Source: Haemophilus parahaemolyticus (lineage in GTDB: Bacteria > Pseudomonadota > Gammaproteobacteria > Enterobacterales > Pasteurellaceae). Taken from it: 64,000 bases of DNA. A program made the translations under genes and the position numbers. The stretch is taken from positions 757,723 to 821,722 of the forward strand of contig NZ_MUXY01000001.1 in NCBI RefSeq assembly GCF_002015035.1. The letters run 5' to 3'. Positions within the stretch are counted from its first letter, which is position 1, and every line of letters begins with the position of its first letter. Positions 26,299 to 35,032 of the stretch are shown in pieces. A model generated the notes under the pieces. It did not search any database, had not been told where the DNA came from, and saw nothing but the letters and a program-made list of their open reading frames with translations.

Positions 26299-29200
26299 TT
26301 AAGCTGAAAGCTCATCCGCAATCTCTTCCGCTTGCTTCAACACATACTCCACTGCACCTTCTGCCTGATCAGGTGGATATTTATATTTTTGTAAGGCACG
26401 TCGAACGAGTAATCTAATTCTTGCCCGCACGGCTTCTTTGTGTTGCCAATCAATACTGACTGAGCGGCGTAAAATATCGGTAATCTCTTTAGCGAGTTTA
26501 GAAAGCACTTCATCGTTCATCAATTCTTTGGCGCTCTCATTTTGAGAAAGTGCATCGTAAAACGCTAATTCTGCCGTGCTTAAACCGAGTTTTTCGCCTC
26601 GCGATAAGCGTTCGGAGAAATCCCGCCCCATCTGCACAAGTGCATCAAGAATTTCCACCACGCTCAAGTTGTGATTGTGATATTGCGTGAGAGCTTCTTG
26701 CAAACGTTGCTCAAAATCTTTTTGTGCGGTCAGATTTCTGCTGGCTTTGGCTTTAATTTCCTGCTTTAAATAACGCTCCATCGCCAACACCCACAGGCTT
26801 TTAGTCTCGCTGTTTTTGATCGCTTGCAAAAATTCGTCGGAAAGCAAATTAATCTGAGTTTGTTCTTTGCCCAACAAATCAAATAAATCAATGGTACCTT
26901 CAGATATAATACTTTGATTGATTAATGCTTTAAGCTGAATTAAGCGTTCCGTTGTCCCTTTTCCGTTTTGTTCACGTTTGGCAAGCACAGCACGCACCGC
27001 ATCATAAAAAGCCACTTCTTGACTATATGGTTCGATTTCAGGTAATGCCCCGCATAAAGCGTAACCTTTTTTCAAGCTTCCTGCCGTTTTCAAAAAGGCT
27101 TTTTTACGTGGCTCAATATCATCTGCATTATGCCAATGTTGATCGTATGCTTTGCCTTCATTAGGCAGTTGGTCGAGCGTAGCAATATGGTTTGCTGCTG
27201 TCGCTATAGCTTTTAGCAACAATGCAGGTTCTTGTTCAGAAATTGCGATCTGAACATCAAATGCTTCGCCTTCAATTGGTATCGCAAACAAAATTCGGAT
27301 AAATTCAAGCTGTTCTTTCATTTTAAAGAACACGCTTTGCACATCTTCCGCTAATTGCCCTTTGCCGGTAGAGTTGGTGTATTGCTGTGTGGCTGCTCGT
27401 AATTCTTCTGCTAAACCAACATAATCCACGATAAGTCCACCGTTTTCGCGACTTTTGTTAGCGAATACACGGTTTACTCGTGCGATGGCTTGCATTAGGT
27501 TATGCCCCTTCATTGGCTTATCAAGATACATAGTGTTACAGCACGGTGCATCAAAGCCCGTCAGCCACATATCGCGCACAATCACCACTTTCAGCGGATC
27601 GTTCGGGTCTTTAAAACGGCGTTCCAGCGTTTGTTTTTCTTGTTTACTGTAAACGTGTTTCTGCATTTCCGGCGCATCGGAAGCAGAACCCGTCATCACA
27701 ATTTTAATCGCCCCTTCGTTAATATTGTCCGAATGCCATTCAGGACGCAGTTTGATGATTTCATTGTATAAGTCCACGCAAATCTGACGGCTGGAAACCA
27801 CCATCATCGCTTTGCTGTCCACCACTTCATTGCGTTTTGCAAAATGTTGCACAAAATCGACCGCTAAATCGTGCAATCGTGCTTCCGAACCAAGCAATTT
27901 TTCTCGCAAGCGTAATTTCGGGTTTTCTTCGCCTTCCAGCAGTTCATCAATTTCTGCAAATAATTCATCGTGATTAGCATTCTCCGCCAGCTTGATTTGG
28001 CGAGCTTCGTAAATAATCGGCACGGTTGCACCATCTTCCACCGCATCTTGCAAATCGTAAATAGATACATACTGACCGAAAACATCTTGTGTATCGCGAT
28101 CTTCAAGGCTAATTGGCGTACCCGTGAAGCCAATAAACGAAGCATTAGGCAGCGCATCGCGCAAATGGCGAGCATAACCTGCCTGAAATTTGCCGTTATG
28201 CAGCTTTTGTGTAAAGCCATATTGGCTGCGGTGTGCCTCATCGCTGATCACAATAATATTGCTGCGTTCATTTAACACAGGGAAGCGGCTTTCTTCTTCA
28301 TTTAGAGCGAATTTTTGAATGGTGGTAAAAAACACGCCGCCCACTTCATTTTGTGCGAGCAGTTGGCGCAGTTGTTCGCGATCTTCCACTTGTTGCGGTG
28401 TTTGTTTGATTAAATCTTTACCCGAAGAAAAAGTTTGGAACAACTGACCGTCCAAATCGTTGCGGTCGGTAACTACCACAATCGTCGGATTTTTCAATTC
28501 AGGTTGGGAGAGCAATTTGCCAGCATAAAACAGCATTGAAATGGATTTGCCCGAACCCTGCGTATGCCACATCACGCCAATGCGTTTATCGCCTTGCTCG
28601 CTTGTGGCAAAAATTGTGGATTCTACGGCTTCATTCACACCGTAATACTGATGATACGCCGCGATTTTCTTGATTAACGCTCCATTAGAACCGCGTTCAA
28701 ACAGCACAAAATAACGTACATAATCCAGCAGTTTTTGCGGTGTCATCAAGCCGTTTAATAGATTTTGCAATTCATCGCCAAAATCCAACCGCTTACTTTT
28801 TGCCTTTTCATCCACGACTTTCCACGGCGTAAAGCGTTGGAAATCTGCCGAAAGCGAACCCAAACGGGCAGCAATGCCGTCTGAAATAATTAAAGCTTGG
28901 TTGTAAACAAACAGCTCGGCAATTTCATCTTTATAGGTTTCAAACTGATTAAACGCCTGCAACAAATCCGCCGATTCACGCAGCGGATTTTTGAGCTCAA
29001 ATACCACCAACGGTAAGCCATTTACAAAGCCGATAATATCAGGAATCCGCTTGCTCCCTTTACGGCTGCGGATTTCCAATTGATTGACGGCGACAAAACG
29101 GTTGTTTCCCCAATGCTCGAAATCCACCAAACGCGCCATCTCGATTTTTTGCTCACCATTTAGCGTATATTCCACCCGTACACCATCACGCAACAGCTTA

Positions 29201-29463
29201 TAAAACGCCTGATTCCGTACCACCAAATCACCAATATCGCTTTTTGTCGCGGATTTCACTACAGAATCAACCGCACTTTCCGGCAGTTTTGGGTTGAGTT
29301 TACGCACTGCCGCACGCAGTTGTTCAATAAAGATTACACCGCCCAGATCGCCACGGGCAAACTCGCCTTCATGAACAGGCAAATCTTTACCGTAGCGATA
29401 TTCCCAACCGAGGGATTGCAGGCGTTGAAGGGTGAGTTGTTCGATGTCGTTTTCGTTGAGCAT
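26299..29463 (-). CDS. hsdR: Type I restriction enzyme, R (endonuclease/translocase) subunit
   Basis: A 1054-residue HsdR. The N-terminal PD-(D/E)xK nuclease has D142 (PDIIGF) and E156-x-K158 (VVFELKN). The SF2 translocase has Walker A GSGKS at 303-307 and DEAH at 408-411. Motif VI-type residues are in MQAIARVNR and a helical C-terminal domain follows. The start 29463 follows AAAGGAACAC. It is the last gene of the locus, separated from the upstream FRG gene by 321 nt containing a MITE-like repeat, so it may have its own promoter. Intact, with no visible lesions. Confidence 0.95.
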   Translation of the reverse strand: MLNENDIEQLTLQRLQSLGWEYRYGKDLPVHEGEFARGDLGGVIFIEQLRAAVRKLNPKLPESAVDSVVKSATKSDIGDLVVRNQAFYKLLRDGVRVEYTLNGEQKIEMARLVDFEHWGNNRFVAVNQLEIRSRKGSKRIPDIIGFVNGLPLVVFELKNPLRESADLLQAFNQFETYKDEIAELFVYNQALIISDGIAARLGSLSADFQRFTPWKVVDEKAKSKRLDFGDELQNLLNGLMTPQKLLDYVRYFVLFERGSNGALIKKIAAYHQYYGVNEAVESTIFATSEQGDKRIGVMWHTQGSGKSISMLFYAGKLLSQPELKNPTIVVVTDRNDLDGQLFQTFSSGKDLIKQTPQQVEDREQLRQLLAQNEVGGVFFTTIQKFALNEEESRFPVLNERSNIIVISDEAHRSQYGFTQKLHNGKFQAGYARHLRDALPNASFIGFTGTPISLEDRDTQDVFGQYVSIYDLQDAVEDGATVPIIYEARQIKLAENANHDELFAEIDELLEGEENPKLRLREKLLGSEARLHDLAVDFVQHFAKRNEVVDSKAMMVVSSRQICVDLYNEIIKLRPEWHSDNINEGAIKIVMTGSASDAPEMQKHVYSKQEKQTLERRFKDPNDPLKVVIVRDMWLTGFDAPCCNTMYLDKPMKGHNLMQAIARVNRVFANKSRENGGLIVDYVGLAEELRAATQQYTNSTGKGQLAEDVQSVFFKMKEQLEFIRILFAIPIEGEAFDVQIAISEQEPALLLKAIATAANHIATLDQLPNEGKAYDQHWHNADDIEPRKKAFLKTAGSLKKGYALCGALPEIEPYSQEVAFYDAVRAVLAKREQNGKGTTERLIQLKALINQSIISEGTIDLFDLLGKEQTQINLLSDEFLQAIKNSETKSLWVLAMERYLKQEIKAKASRNLTAQKDFEQRLQEALTQYHNHNLSVVEILDALVQMGRDFSERLSRGEKLGLSTAELAFYDALSQNESAKELMNDEVLSKLAKEITDILRRSVSIDWQHKEAVRARIRLLVRRALQKYKYPPDQAEGAVEYVLKQAEEIADELSA

Positions 29464-29533
29464 AAAGTGTTCCTTTTGTGTATTTGCTGTCTTTGGGGAG
29501 CTAATGGATTAATTTCTTCGTTTATTGATACTG

Positions 29534-29714
29534 CCAAATCTCCCCTACCCCTCTTTGCTAAAGAGGGGGATTTCTTGAGTAAATTGTCAGCAACTGGCTC
29601 ATTGTTAATCTAAGAAAATTTCAATTTCTTATCGCATATTAAAGTAGAAAGCCAAAATTTAAATTACCTTCGATCCAATCCCCTCTTTAGCAAAGAGGGG
29701 GAGGGGAGATTTGG
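29534..29714. repeat. MITE-like inverted repeat between the FRG gene and hsdR
   Basis: A 181-bp element with about 40-bp imperfect inverted ends. The left arm (29534-29573) begins CCAAATCTCCCC and the right arm (about 29675-29714) ends GGGGAGATTTGG. Each arm also contains an internal palindrome built on CCCTCTTT ... AAAGAGGG. No ORF and no clear target-site duplication are visible. It fills most of the 321-nt gap upstream of hsdR. Confidence 0.7.
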
Positions 29715-29784
29715 AAGAAGTGAAATAAACCTAATCATTTGCAAAACGCTCTGAAAAAAATAACCACTTGTGTGAGGATTGTTA

Positions 29785-30633
29785 CTATTCTTCCAAGTCT
29801 TGATATTCTAAATTAATCTCTGCAATCGCATTATCAATACCAATTTCACAAAGTTTTATTTTTCCTAATAAATCAGGATAAATTGTTGAAGCATCAATAT
29901 TAATTGAGGCAAGATAAGCTAAAACATCTTTTCTTAACTTACTGGAAATTAACATTTTACTTAATCTGTGAAAAACATGTCCATTGCCAAAATTTGTGTT
30001 CAGTTTGGCGATATCTTCAAGTTCAATCGATGATAATTTTGTAAAAACACCTTTTTGTGCATTAATCCGGTTTCCAATTTTAATTTCTGGCTCAATAATG
30101 AGTTTTTTACCAACATTAAAAAACTCATTTAATTCATAAATAACACGATATTGGTTTTCTTCCTGACTTTCAAAAGCAAAATAAAGTGCAACAAAGAAAG
30201 ATTTTGTCCAATCTAATAAAGGTGTTTTTAACTGATAATGTTGTGCAAATGCCCAAATATCATCATCTTTAAGATTACTTGGTAATAAAATATAACCATC
30301 AATACTTTGATTGAGAAGAATGCGTTTGCAATGCTCAAGATATTTTTCTTGCAGCCTTTCATAATCTTTTTCAATGTCAATTTGTTTACCAAACTTTTCT
30401 AAATATCGCTCTAAAGTTGATTGTAAGCGATAATCTTCACGGCTATGCCCGCGATAATACCGAGCGTAAATAGTATAACTTTCACTTGTTGATGGTATGC
30501 TTTTGTATATATCAGGCGTTTCTTCATCAAATATATAAGAGTGAGCAGATAAAAGGGATTTTAATTCATCTAATGTATTGATTTCTGCTAAAACAGGGAC
30601 TTTATCTTTTCCTATAAATTTAAAATCTTCCAT
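29785..30633 (-). CDS. FRG-domain protein within the type I RM operon
   Basis: A 282-residue protein of the FRG-domain family, whose biochemical function is not established. The FRG motif appears as YYRGHSREDYRLQSTLERY (about 59-77), with Tyr replacing Phe. The second conserved block is AQHYQLKTPLLDWTKSFFVALYFAF (about 130-154, given here in two parts: AQHYQLKTPLLDWT and KSFFVALYFAF). There is no signal peptide or membrane span. The ATG lies one base after the hsdS stop and its ribosome binding site (GGAG) is inside the last hsdS codons, so it is coupled to hsdS. A role accompanying restriction or another defence function is inference from position only. Its AT-rich composition resembles the hsdS target domains. 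Confidence 0.8.
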   Translation of the reverse strand: MEDFKFIGKDKVPVLAEINTLDELKSLLSAHSYIFDEETPDIYKSIPSTSESYTIYARYYRGHSREDYRLQSTLERYLEKFGKQIDIEKDYERLQEKYLEHCKRILLNQSIDGYILLPSNLKDDDIWAFAQHYQLKTPLLDWTKSFFVALYFAFESQEENQYRVIYELNEFFNVGKKLIIEPEIKIGNRINAQKGVFTKLSSIELEDIAKLNTNFGNGHVFHRLSKMLISSKLRKDVLAYLASINIDASTIYPDLLGKIKLCEIGIDNAIAEINLEYQDLEE

Positions 30634-30634
30634 T

Positions 30635-32008
30635 TTAAACTTCTCCGTTTAATAACTTAGGTAGTAATAAATCTCTTTTCCTCTCTAGATTATTGTTTTC
30701 TTTTAGGTTTTCTATTGTTTTGTTCATAATTGGTTTAGCTAATAAATTAAATTTTTTCAAAATTACTTTATTAGGTATTAGAACGGGTGTTTCTTCAATT
30801 ATTTTCTTACTAATGTTTTGCTGGGCGGAGCCACTAGCTTGATTTGCGAAGTATTTTTCTTGCAGCTGTAAGTGATAGTAATTAAAAAAAGTATATTCTT
30901 CTTTAGGTATTATTGCGCATACAGCTTGGTTTGTAGATGTTTCAAATCCTGAAAATGCACACTTCCCAGCTGTAGGAGAGGCATAAATAGCGACTAATGT
31001 TGAATATGGAGGAATAAGTTTTGCTGCAGAACCTTTTAAACCTAAATCTGTAATATATTCTTTAGATTGAACTAATACTTTGTTATTGCATACTTCGCCT
31101 GACGAAAGCCAAGATATATCTCCATTTTCCCAATACTCTAAATTTGATCTTTTAGGCGTTCCCCCGTTTTGAATTTTCAAACTGCATTCAGAGATAGTAC
31201 TTACCAGCCACCCCTTCGGCACCTCAACCCCATCAATCTCCACCATCTCACACGGAAACGCTTTGGCGGTTTTGGATAGTTCGGCGTAGCGGTCAGGCTG
31301 TGTTTGTGAAAGTGCGGTCAATTCTTCAGGTGTTTTTCCGCTGATTGCCTGCATAGCGGCAAGTTCTGCTTGTTCAAGGCTAAGACCGTCTGAAAGGGCT
31401 TGGACTTTGGCACGTACAGGATCAAAATCGACAAACCAGCTTTTAAACAGGGCTTGGGCGATTTGTTCCAAGGTTTGGTTGATTTGGGTATTAAGTTCGA
31501 TTTTGTCATCTAATGATCTTAATTTTTTAGATATATTTATTTGTAAGTCCAAATTTGGAATATCTAATTCTACTTTCTTAAAATCTTTTAGAACAATTCT
31601 CGGAACTCCAGAGCCTGATACATAGTTATTTAATATGTCTTCTTTTACTCTATTATTTTTCAAAGAGTAAACTAAAAAATCAGGATAAACTATTTCTTTA
31701 TTAGGTCTCAGAATTGCAATTGAAGATAGTAAAACGATATTATCTGCATTTCTTACTCTAAAGATATGCTTCATAACAGAACCATCTTTAGCTATAAGTA
31801 TGTCATCAACTTCTGGTTTACAGCCTTGTTTTACAAGTTTTTCAAAATCATTTTTAGAAATATGTTTTGCTTTTGATAAATCAAATCCAAATTCAGTCAT
31901 ATCTTTAACTGAAACCATCGGATAACCAGTTGGGTCTTCTTTAGGTGATTGATGAGACCCATCGGTAATTTTTTTGCATATTTGATCCAATGTGTATAAA
32001 TTATTCAT
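30635..32008 (-). CDS. hsdS: Type I restriction-modification specificity subunit
   Basis: A 457-residue HsdS that sets the DNA sequence read by the complex. Target recognition domain 1 spans about residues 1-160. A central conserved region follows (LDDKIELNTQINQTLEQIAQ, then FKSWFVDFDPVRAK). Target domain 2 (about 265-430) begins at GWLVSTISECSLKIQNGGTP, and the C-terminal conserved helix is NNLERKRDLLLPKLLNGEV. The recognition domains are visibly more AT-rich than the central region, as expected for recombining modules. It overlaps hsdM by 8 nt (32001-32008), so it is translated with it and should be affected by hsdM's frame. Confidence 0.94.
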   Translation of the reverse strand: MNNLYTLDQICKKITDGSHQSPKEDPTGYPMVSVKDMTEFGFDLSKAKHISKNDFEKLVKQGCKPEVDDILIAKDGSVMKHIFRVRNADNIVLLSSIAILRPNKEIVYPDFLVYSLKNNRVKEDILNNYVSGSGVPRIVLKDFKKVELDIPNLDLQINISKKLRSLDDKIELNTQINQTLEQIAQALFKSWFVDFDPVRAKVQALSDGLSLEQAELAAMQAISGKTPEELTALSQTQPDRYAELSKTAKAFPCEMVEIDGVEVPKGWLVSTISECSLKIQNGGTPKRSNLEYWENGDISWLSSGEVCNNKVLVQSKEYITDLGLKGSAAKLIPPYSTLVAIYASPTAGKCAFSGFETSTNQAVCAIIPKEEYTFFNYYHLQLQEKYFANQASGSAQQNISKKIIEETPVLIPNKVILKKFNLLAKPIMNKTIENLKENNNLERKRDLLLPKLLNGEV

Positions 32009-33706
32009 ACCCCAATCCCCCTAAATTCTTTTTAATCTCCGCTTCCAACTCTGCACTTTTCGCAAACTGCTCCTTCAAAAGAGCGGTCAGATTTTGCATT
32101 TTTTCTGCAAATGGTACGCCGTCGTCTTCTTGTTCTGCGGTGCCAACGTAGCGCCCCGGTGTGAGGACGAAGTCGTTATCTTTAATTTCTTCTAAAGTAA
32201 CAGATTTGCAGAAAGCGGCTTGGTCTTCATAGCTGTCTGATTTTTGCCAAGCGTGGAGGGTGTCGGCAATTTTGGCGATATCGTCAGCGGTGAAATCACG
32301 CAATACACGGTCTTTCATATAGCCGATTTGGCGGGCGTCGATAAATAACACTTCGCCTTTGCGTTTTTTGTTGCGGTTTAAAAACCAAATACAGGCGGGG
32401 ATTTGGGTGTTGGTAAAGAGCTGGCCGGGTAGTGCAACCATACATTCGACCAAGTCGGCATTGATGATGGCTTTGCGGATTTCGCCTTCGTTATTGGTTT
32501 GGCTGCTCATGGAGCCGTTGGCAAGCAACAATGCCATTTTGCCGTTGGGCGAGAGGTGGTAAATCATGTGTTGCAGCCAAGCGAAGTTGGCATTGCCTTT
32601 AGGCGGCGTGCCGTATGTCCAACGTGGATCATCGGCAAGGGATTCGCTCCACCAATCGCTGATGTTGAAGGGTGGGTTTGCCATGATGAAATCCATCTTT
32701 TTGTCGATGTGTTGCGGCTGCGTGAAGCTGTCGGCGTTGTGTTTGCCGAAGTCGTAATCAATGCCGCGAATCGCCATGTTCATGGCGGCGAGTTTCCATG
32801 TGGTGGGGTTGAATTCTTGCCCGTAGATGGAAACGTTGTTGATGTTGCCTTGATGGGCGGCGATAAAGCGTTCGGTTTGCACGAAAAATCCGCCGCTGCC
32901 CATGGCTGGGTCATATACTCGTCCTGAATAAGGTTCGAGCATTTCGACAATCAGGGAAACAATGGATTTCGGCGTGAAATATTGCCCACCTCGTTTGCCT
33001 TCTGCTTGGGCAAAGCGACCGAGGAAGTATTCGTAAACGTGGCCGAGAATGTCTTTTGCACCTAAATGCACGGGCTCGCCGTTGTAAGTCGGGCGGGTAA
33101 AGTTGGTATCGGAGAAGAGGATAATCAGCCCACGCAGGGTGTCTTCGTTTACCGCATAGCCGCTGATGCGTTGGAGGACGCCTTTGAGTTTTTCGTTGTC
33201 TTTTTCAATAGCATCAAAGGCATCGTCAATCAGTTTGGCGACGCCAGAAAATTTCCCACGCTCCTTTCCTATATTCCAAGGCAATTCTGCCCCAGTGTTG
33301 AGAATAGAGACTTCTTGTAAGGCTTGCCAACGGGCTGAAGCTGGCACCCAAAATACGTTATCCGCGGTGTAATAATCACGGTTTTCTAGTTCTGCAGTTA
33401 AGGCTTCTTGATACTCTTCTTCAGTATCAAAAAAAGTGCGGTCAAGATAGAGGGGGTTTTCCGCATCGGAGAGTTCTGCCTGAATTTTTTCCTGTTGATG
33501 GGTGAAATTATCAGAAATGTATTTTAAAAAGATAAGACCAAGAACGATATGTTTATAGTTAGCGGCATCAAGTTGTTGACGGAGTTTATCAGCAGATGAC
33601 CAGAGTTTTTCGTCTAATTCATTGAGAAAAGCCTGAACGGTTAAATTTTCAGCAAGATTGACGATTGACGATTGACGATTGACGATTGACGATTGACGAT
33701 TGACAT
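32001..33706 (-). CDS. hsdM: Type I RM methyltransferase subunit, phase-variable and currently out of frame
   Basis: The N6-adenine methyltransferase subunit. The AdoMet motif DPAMGSGG and the catalytic NPPF (MANPPFNISDWW) are intact, and the HsdM N-terminal domain (TVQAFLNELDEKLWSSADKL, KHIVLGLIFLKYISDNF) is encoded up to 33662. The only ATG with a ribosome binding site (AAAGG) is at 33704-33706, just before seven copies of a 7-bp repeat. In the present sequence that ATG reads 21 codons to TAA at 33641-33643, out of frame with the body. In the body's frame there is no ATG, GTG or TTG between the upstream TAG and the GTG at 33347. Five or eight repeats would yield about 563 or 570 residues. 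Confidence 0.9.
33656..33704. repeat. Seven perfect tandem copies of GATTGAC in the hsdM start region
   Basis: 49 bp of uninterrupted GATTGAC (GTCAATC on the coding strand). The first coding-strand base is the G of the ATG. Seven is not a multiple of three, so each gain or loss shifts the frame; the repeat itself is open in all frames used. A hallmark of slipped-strand phase variation. Confidence 0.97.
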
Positions 33707-33742
33707 TATACTAAACCTTTGAATAAAAAAGTAAAGAAAAAC
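33705..33742 (-). promoter_or_regulatory. Possible hsdM promoter or ribosome binding region
   Basis: On the minus strand TTTACT, 18 nt and TATAAT (33705-33710) resemble a -35/-10 pair, with the -10 box overlapping the start codon. AAAGG upstream of the ATG is a good ribosome binding site if transcription starts farther up. Both readings are possible. Confidence 0.35.
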
Positions 33743-33787
33743 AATGAGTTATAGTTTAAATGATGAAGTTTTGTTCATCTTATTAAA

Positions 33788-33818
33788 ATGGCGTGTTACT
33801 TATTCAACAACACGCCAT
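33788..33818 (-). terminator. Terminator after serC
   Basis: ATGGCGTGT and ACACGCCAT form a 9-bp stem; on the minus strand TTTTAAT follows. It separates serC from the hsd locus, so hsdM probably has its own promoter. Confidence 0.65.
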
Positions 33819-33837
33819 AACGAAAGTGATGATTTTA

Positions 33838-34926
33838 TTATGCGTTCTCTTTTGCAAATTTATCCATAAATGCAATTAAGGCATCTACACCTTCAATTGG
33901 CATTGCGTTGTAAATAGAAGCACGCATACCGCCTAATACTTTATGTCCTTTTAATGCTTGTAAACCACAAGCGGTCGCTTCAGCCACAAATTTTGCATTA
34001 AGCTCATCATTGTCAGTAGTGAAAGTTACGTTCATTACCGAACGGTTTTGTTCTGCAATGTAGTTACGATAGAACGTGCTTTGATTGAGGTAATCATATA
34101 GGCGTTTTGCTTTCGCTAAGTTGCGTTGTTCAACGGCTTCCAATCCGCCTGTGGCTAACAAGTGTTGGAATACCAGTGAACATAAATACCACGCAAAAGT
34201 AGGTGGTGTGTTGATCATTGAATCTGAGTTTGCTTGAATTTCATAGTTCCAGATAGAGGGGGTATCTTTGCGTGCTCTACCGATCAAATCTTCACGCACG
34301 ATGATAATGGTAATCCCCGCTGGCCCTAAGTTTTTCTGAGCACCTGCGTAAATCACACCGAATTTGCTGATGTCAATTTTGCTTGAAAGAATGTTAGATG
34401 ACATATCTGCCACTAACACCGCATTACCTACGTTTGGAATGTCTTTAATTTCCACACCTGAAATGGTTTCGTTGGTGCAATAATGCACATAATCATATTG
34501 TTCTGCGATGTCGCTGAAATCGGTACGATTGACTGAAATCACACCATTTTCATCCGTTTCAATGATAGAAACTTCATCTACTTCGCAGAAATTACGGGCT
34601 TCTTTCGCCGCTGTGCTCGACCAGTGACCACTATTTAAATAAAGTGCTTTGCCTTTTTCACCGATTAAATTCATCGGAATAGCGGCAAATTGTCCTCTCG
34701 CACCGCCTTGTAAAAAGAGGATTTTATAATTATCAGGGATGTGGAAAAGCTCACGGAAATCTTTATCTGCTTGAGTAATCAGCTCCATAAAGAGCTTACC
34801 GCGGTGGCTGACTTCCATTACCGAAGTGCCTTGCTCTTGCCAGTTTAAAAGTTCTTTTTGAGCCTGTTCTAACACCGCTTTCGGCATCATCGCAGGGCCT
34901 GCACTAAAATTGTAAACTTGTGTCAT
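33838..34926 (-). CDS. serC: Phosphoserine aminotransferase
   Basis: A PLP enzyme converting 3-phosphohydroxypyruvate to phosphoserine (serine synthesis) and serving pyridoxal phosphate synthesis. The PLP lysine is K198 in AGAQKNLGPAG, preceded by ADMSSNILS. The N-terminus NFSAGPAMMP and C-terminal GGMRASIYNAM match the family. 362 residues, the same as E. coli. The ATG at 34926 follows AAAGAGGCAAAC. Confidence 0.97.
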   Translation of the reverse strand: MTQVYNFSAGPAMMPKAVLEQAQKELLNWQEQGTSVMEVSHRGKLFMELITQADKDFRELFHIPDNYKILFLQGGARGQFAAIPMNLIGEKGKALYLNSGHWSSTAAKEARNFCEVDEVSIIETDENGVISVNRTDFSDIAEQYDYVHYCTNETISGVEIKDIPNVGNAVLVADMSSNILSSKIDISKFGVIYAGAQKNLGPAGITIIIVREDLIGRARKDTPSIWNYEIQANSDSMINTPPTFAWYLCSLVFQHLLATGGLEAVEQRNLAKAKRLYDYLNQSTFYRNYIAEQNRSVMNVTFTTDNDELNAKFVAEATACGLQALKGHKVLGGMRASIYNAMPIEGVDALIAFMDKFAKENA

Positions 34927-34991
34927 GTGTTTGCCTCTTTTTAATTAAAAGTCGTTTCATTCTAGCGAAAAGCGGAGTGCTTTCAACCTTC

Positions 34992-35032
34992 AAGCGGTGA
35001 AATTTGCAAAATTTTTTGCAAATCAGACCGCT
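34992..35032 (-). terminator. Inverted uptake-signal terminator after ppx/gppA
   Basis: AAGCGGT and ACCGCT arms with inner ATTTGCAAA/TTGCAAAT arms; the stem overlaps the stop codon of the upstream gene. Confidence 0.6.

Noticed and set aside
33347..33349. GTG 33347 as the genuine start of hsdM
   Set aside because: It would remove the conserved N-terminal domain encoded in frame up to 33662, and no ribosome binding site precedes it.
33656..33704. Could the seven 7-bp copies be a CRISPR or minisatellite array?
   Set aside because: The unit is 7 bp with no spacers, it overlaps a start codon and no cas genes are near. A phase-variation repeat explains it better.
33744..33869. A 41-codon plus-strand ORF overlapping the 3' end of serC
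   Set aside because: It runs through the serC terminator hairpin and the serC coding region in antisense. Nothing supports translation.
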